This document shows, one piece after another, positions 63,327-64,000 of a stretch of 64,000 nucleotides of DNA. Under the pieces are notes generated by a model. The model searched no databases. It was not told where the DNA came from and was given only the letters and a program-made list of their open reading frames with translations. The DNA is from Parafrankia discariae. GTDB taxonomy: Bacteria > Actinomycetota > Actinomycetes > Frankiales > Frankiaceae. The position numbers and the translations under genes are program-made. The first letter of the stretch is position 1. Every line of letters starts with the position of its first letter. The DNA lies in assembly GCF_000373365.1 (NCBI RefSeq), contig NZ_KB891230.1, positions 217,975-281,974 on the forward strand, in the 5' to 3' direction.

Positions 63327-64000
63327 GTGGTCGACGGAAGCAACCGACCGCAGGGCGCGGACGTCGATAACGACGTGACCACCGACTCGCCGGGCGAGCG
63401 CCCGGCCAGCACAGCCGTGCTGGCCGAATCCGTCCTCGACCGCCGCTACCGCCTCCTGGCGCCGCTGAACACCCGCGGTCCGGTGACCCTGTGGCGGGGT
63501 GACGACAACACCCTCGCCCGGCCGGTGGCCGTCCGGATCGTCGAGCACGTCGACCCCGGCACCGACCCCGACGCCGCGGCGGAGATCGATCCGGGTGTCC
63601 GGGAGGACGCCGCCCGCGCCCTGCTGAAGGCGGCGATCAACTCCGGGCGGCTGGTCCACCCGGGTGCCGCGTCGACCTACGACGCCACGACCACGACCAC
63701 CGGCACGGCCCGTGTCTCCTATGTCGTCTCGGAGTGGGTGGAGGGGCGCACCCTGCGCCAGCTCGCCACCAACGGGCCACTGCGCCCCGAACAGGCCGGG
63801 GCCATCGTCCTGGCGGCGGCCCGGGTCCTAGCCGCCGCGCACGACCGCGGCATCCACCACGGCGGGCTCAACCCCGGCGACGTGATCGTCTCCGGCCACG
63901 GCACCGTGAAGGTCGTCGACCTGGAGATCGGCGGTGTCCTCGCCGGGCTGGACGGCGCGGCGACCGGCGCGGAGCCGACCATCGGCTCCGACCCGGAGAA
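63327..64000 (+). CDS. Kinase-like (probable pseudokinase) protein, 3'-truncated by window edge
   Basis: A GTG at 63327 with GGAGG 4 bp upstream opens a frame that continues past the window end (224 codons seen). From about residue 35 it resembles a Ser/Thr kinase: DRRYRLLAPLNTRGPVTLWR for the N-lobe, PVAVRIVEHVD at the beta-3 strand (Arg where Lys is expected), VVSEWVEGRTLRQLA for the hinge. At the catalytic loop it reads IHHGGLNPGDVIVS, with no HRD and no Asn, so catalysis is unlikely. Equivalent to the pseudokinase region fused to mycobacterial MurJ (Rv3910), where it recruits an FHA protein after phosphorylation. sigM and trxB would be expected next. Confidence 0.85.
   Translation, partial: MVDGSNRPQGADVDNDVTTDSPGERPASTAVLAESVLDRRYRLLAPLNTRGPVTLWRGDDNTLARPVAVRIVEHVDPGTDPDAAAEIDPGVREDAARALLKAAINSGRLVHPGAASTYDATTTTTGTARVSYVVSEWVEGRTLRQLATNGPLRPEQAGAIVLAAARVLAAAHDRGIHHGGLNPGDVIVSGHGTVKVVDLEIGGVLAGLDGAATGAEPTIGSDPE

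Noticed and set aside
62892-63659. Minus-strand ORF of 255 codons between murJ and the kinase-like gene
   Set aside because: Overlaps the plus-strand kinase-like gene, which has clear family motifs; no motif in the minus frame.

Overview
The window is very GC-rich DNA with actinobacterial gene content, GTG/TTG starts and GTGA or ATGA stop-start overlaps. The gene order resembles the oriC-proximal region of Streptomyces, and more loosely of Mycobacterium. A Frankia-like filamentous actinomycete is my best guess (inference from style and gene content; no 16S or other marker is present). No rRNA, tRNA, IS element, integrase or CRISPR array was recognised.

Layout. 1-11.3 kb: end of a parallel beta-helix protein, a STAS-domain anti-anti-sigma-like protein, pgi, two tandem PknD-like receptor kinases with NHL beta-propellers, and a Tat/lipoprotein-type BBE flavoenzyme. 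11.7-24.6 kb: a compact type IV secretion-like locus. Its minus-strand arm encodes a small HTH protein, a lipoprotein and a membrane-anchored transglycosylase/NlpC-P60 hydrolase. Its plus-strand arm encodes a very large MinD-like protein, a VirB2/DUF6112-like two-helix protein, a membrane-anchored protein, a TrbL/VirB6-like protein, an SCO6880/VirB3-like protein and a VirB4-like ATPase. A NERD-like gene converges on this arm. No relaxase, coupling protein or integrase is present in the window, and a sharply AT-richer patch lies inside the plus arm.

24.6-30.2 kb: ergothioneine operon egtA-egtB-egtC-egtD. 30.3-34 kb: GH16 glucanase-like protein and ilvD, both on the minus strand. 34.3-47.6 kb, all minus: a Pro/Gly-rich membrane protein, an ABM monooxygenase, dnaB, then rpsF-ssb-rpsR-rplI, a small membrane protein, two GT-C glycosyltransferases (PIG-V-like and GT87-like) and a class A penicillin-binding protein with a giant disordered N-terminus. 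47.9-54.3 kb: DUF5318 zinc-ribbon protein, PadR regulator, ino1, VWA/solute-binding protein and an MFS transporter. 54.4-64 kb: cca, then nudix/mutT4-like, a DUF6049-like surface protein and murJ, all overlapping by GTGA, and finally the start of a kinase-like gene that runs off the right end. By synteny sigM-trxB-trxA-parB-parA-dnaA/oriC should lie to the right.

Striking non-coding or embedded signals: (i) two arrays of DnaA-box-like 9-mers inside coding sequence (the 3' end of padR and the 5' end of the DUF6049 gene) with the same 9-12-12 nt spacing, plus perfect boxes upstream of dnaB; (ii) two copies of a 51-bp palindromic element with a conserved loop and a compensatory stem change, each between convergent genes; (iii) several strong hairpin terminators; (iv) many in-frame 9-18 bp tandem-repeat insertions within otherwise conserved enzymes.
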